This document shows, in pieces, positions 6,014 to 7,316 of a DNA stretch of 7,316 nucleotides (within the stretch, counting starts at the first letter, position 1; each line of letters opens with the position of its first letter). A model generated the notes under the pieces. The model had not been told where the DNA came from. It did no database searches and saw nothing but the letters and a program-made list of their open reading frames with translations. The stretch is from Acidobacteriota bacterium (lineage in GTDB: Bacteria; Acidobacteriota; Blastocatellia; RBC074): contig JAGNMH010000267.1 of NCBI GenBank assembly GCA_017991275.1, positions 1 through 7,316 on the forward strand. Direction: 5' to 3'. The translations under genes and the position numbers were made by a program.

Positions 6014-7316
6014 TCACGCTGCGGAAATCTGCACAAAACCGCTTTGCTTAATCTTGGGATTTGGCGCGTTGATCGTCACGCATTCGCGATAAAACTCGAA
6101 TCGCTTCATCTTGATCGCCTGTGTTGGACAGCGGGAAGCGCACATAGCGCAGCGAATGCACGTAGATTCATCCTTTAGCATAATCGCGCCAAGCTTTTGT
6201 AATTCTTCGTTGCTATAGCCCTGCAAATCCTCTGCCGAAATTCCTGCCGATTCCGAAGCCAGCTTCATGAGCAACGAATCCTGACGAAGCTTGTCCAACC
6301 CAACCAGCTTGATCAGATTTTCGGGGCATACATCAACACATCCGTTGCAAGCGATGCAGATCGAAGTGTCAAAAACCGTATTGATGTTGCAGCGCAAACA
6401 TCGCGCAGCTTGTTGGCGCGCCTCGGCTTCAGGGAAGTTGATTTCGACGATGTTCAAAGTCGCTGCGCGCTGTTCGGCTTCCAGCGCCGGAGGGTTGTGC
6501 CGTTTCAACTGATCCCAGCCCGGCGTCATTGTGTAATCGGCTGACTGCCAGCGTTTGCGAACCACAACATCTGTCCGTGTGCCACGCAGATAATCGTGCA
6601 TCGAACGCGCGGCAATCTGAGCCGAGGCGATGGCATGGATAAACAATCGTGGGCCGTGAGCGATGTCCCCGCAGGCAAAGACGTCGGACGCCGTCGTTTG
6701 ATACGTTTCAGGGTCAACTTTGATCAGCCCGCGCTCCGTTTCGACGCCATCGTCTTCATTCAAAAACGAAAGATCAGAAGTCTGGCCGATGGCAAACATG
6801 ATGGTATCTGCTTCAATGTCCTCGACGAACGATTCATCAAACTTCGGGTTAAATTTTCCGGCGTCGTCAAATACCGAAGTGCATTTGACCGTTCGCAACC
6901 CTGTGACGTATCCGCCTTGTTGCAAGACTTCGCGCGGGCCGCGAGCCGGATGCAACTTGACGCCTTCCTCCTCGCCTTCTTCTATTTCAATTTCGTCTGC
7001 GGGCATTTCGTGGCGATCTTCCAAACAAACCAGATGAACTTCCTTGTCGCCGCTCAATCGCAAAGCCGAGCGCGCCACGTCATAAGCAATGCGCTCGGTT
7101 CGTTCCATATCCGACCGTGCGTCGGCCATTTCAACGGCTCTGGGCCGAACCGCCGAACGTGCCACGTCAAACGCCACGTTGCCACCGCCAATAACGACAA
7201 TCTTCTTGCCAAGCTCCATCGGCTTACCTTCGTTGAAGGCTTTCAGAAATTCCAGACCGTCGAATACTCCCGGCGTGTCGCTTCCAGGCAAAGGCAGCTT
7301 GCGGCCTTTCGGCAGA
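6014..7316 (-). CDS. FAD/NAD(P)H oxidoreductase, GltD-like, with C-terminal 2[4Fe-4S] domain (5' end outside window)
   Basis: Likely transfers electrons between NAD(P)H and a ferredoxin-like or membrane acceptor via FAD and Fe-S clusters. The frame stays open to the right edge through KGRKLPLPGSDTPG, a stretch normally well inside GltD-type enzymes, so the start is off the window. Residue numbers here count from the TTG at 7291. The nucleotide-binding loop VVIGGGNVAFDVAR is at 32-45, and an acidic stretch at 99-109 follows RHEMPADE. VFACGDIAHG (204-213) is the C-terminal FAD site. The tail has Cys298/Cys301 (RCLRC), then CIACNGCVDVCP (Cys312/315/318/322) and CIRCAMCASRCP (Cys378/381/384/388), both CxxCxxCxxxC [4Fe-4S] motifs, with a long linker between them. 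GltD itself carries its clusters at the N-terminus, so this is not ordinary glutamate synthase small subunit. The specific substrate cannot be read from the sequence. It is the first visible gene of the run leading into the cco genes. Confidence 0.88.
   Translation of the reverse strand, partial: LPKGRKLPLPGSDTPGVFDGLEFLKAFNEGKPMELGKKIVVIGGGNVAFDVARSAVRPRAVEMADARSDMERTERIAYDVARSALRLSGDKEVHLVCLEDRHEMPADEIEIEEGEEEGVKLHPARGPREVLQQGGYVTGLRTVKCTSVFDDAGKFNPKFDESFVEDIEADTIMFAIGQTSDLSFLNEDDGVETERGLIKVDPETYQTTASDVFACGDIAHGPRLFIHAIASAQIAARSMHDYLRGTRTDVVVRKRWQSADYTMTPGWDQLKRHNPPALEAEQRAATLNIVEINFPEAEARQQAARCLRCNINTVFDTSICIACNGCVDVCPENLIKLVGLDKLRQDSLLMKLASESAGISAEDLQGYSNEELQKLGAIMLKDESTCIRCAMCASRCPTQAIKMKRFEFYRECVTINAPNPKIKQSGFVQISAA
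7058..7180 (-). repeat. Internal protein repeat next to the NAD(P)H-binding loop
   Basis: Within the GltD-like oxidoreductase, VAFDVARSAVR (codons at 7177-7145) recurs 29 residues later as IAYDVARSALR (7090-7058). The two copies share eight of eleven residues. At the base level they share a run reading GACGTGGC, then CG and TCGGC with small differences. In standard GltD-like enzymes only one such segment lies between the glycine loop and the following strand. The extra 29 residues are rich in Arg, Asp and Glu. Confidence 0.65.

Noticed and set aside
7289..7291. TTG at 7291 as the start of the oxidoreductase
   Set aside because: The frame continues upstream to the window edge through KGRKLPLPGSDTPG, which is conserved within GltD-like proteins. 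The true start must lie beyond 7316.

Overview
The window looks like a chromosomal segment of a Gram-negative, aerobic or microaerobic bacterium. All six supportable genes lie on the minus strand and read from the right edge to the left. The set (CcoG, a CcoI-type copper ATPase, a TauE/SafE-like membrane protein, then a long RelA/SpoT protein) together with the style of the Rel N-terminus reminded me of Acidobacteriota (Blastocatellia-like). That assignment is an inference from memory, not a search result. No mobile element, tRNA, rRNA or CRISPR array is visible.

Layout in transcription order: (1) 7316-6014, the 3' part of an FAD/NAD(P)H oxidoreductase related to the small subunit of glutamate synthase, with a C-terminal pair of [4Fe-4S] clusters. 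(2) After 47 bases, 5966-5238, a six-helix TauE/SafE (DsbD_2/UreH-like) membrane protein. (3) After 24 bases, 5213-3807, CcoG/FixG, a membrane ferredoxin-like protein with a C-terminal Ig-like domain. (4) Overlapping ccoG by ATGA, 3810-3619, an unrecognised 63-residue single-helix membrane protein. (5) After 12 bases, 3606-1021, CcoI/FixI, the P1B copper ATPase. (6) After a 139-base gap with a perfect TATAAT, 881 to the left edge, the N-terminal part of a bifunctional (p)ppGpp synthetase/hydrolase.

Genes 2-5 form a compact cytochrome cbb3 oxidase maturation operon. In the known systems CcoI moves Cu+ across the inner membrane for the CuB centre of CcoN, CcoG acts in reducing or handling copper, and a TauE/SafE-like protein often sits beside them. 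The operon departs from the classical ccoGHIS order: a 63-residue protein stands where ccoH should be, and no ccoS follows ccoI. The oxidoreductase upstream may supply electrons to the same membrane system, but the sequence does not show its partner.

The points most worth a second look are the small protein in the ccoH slot, the apparently leaderless rel start, an internal duplication beside the nucleotide-binding loop of the oxidoreductase, and the unusual spacing of its two Fe-S clusters.
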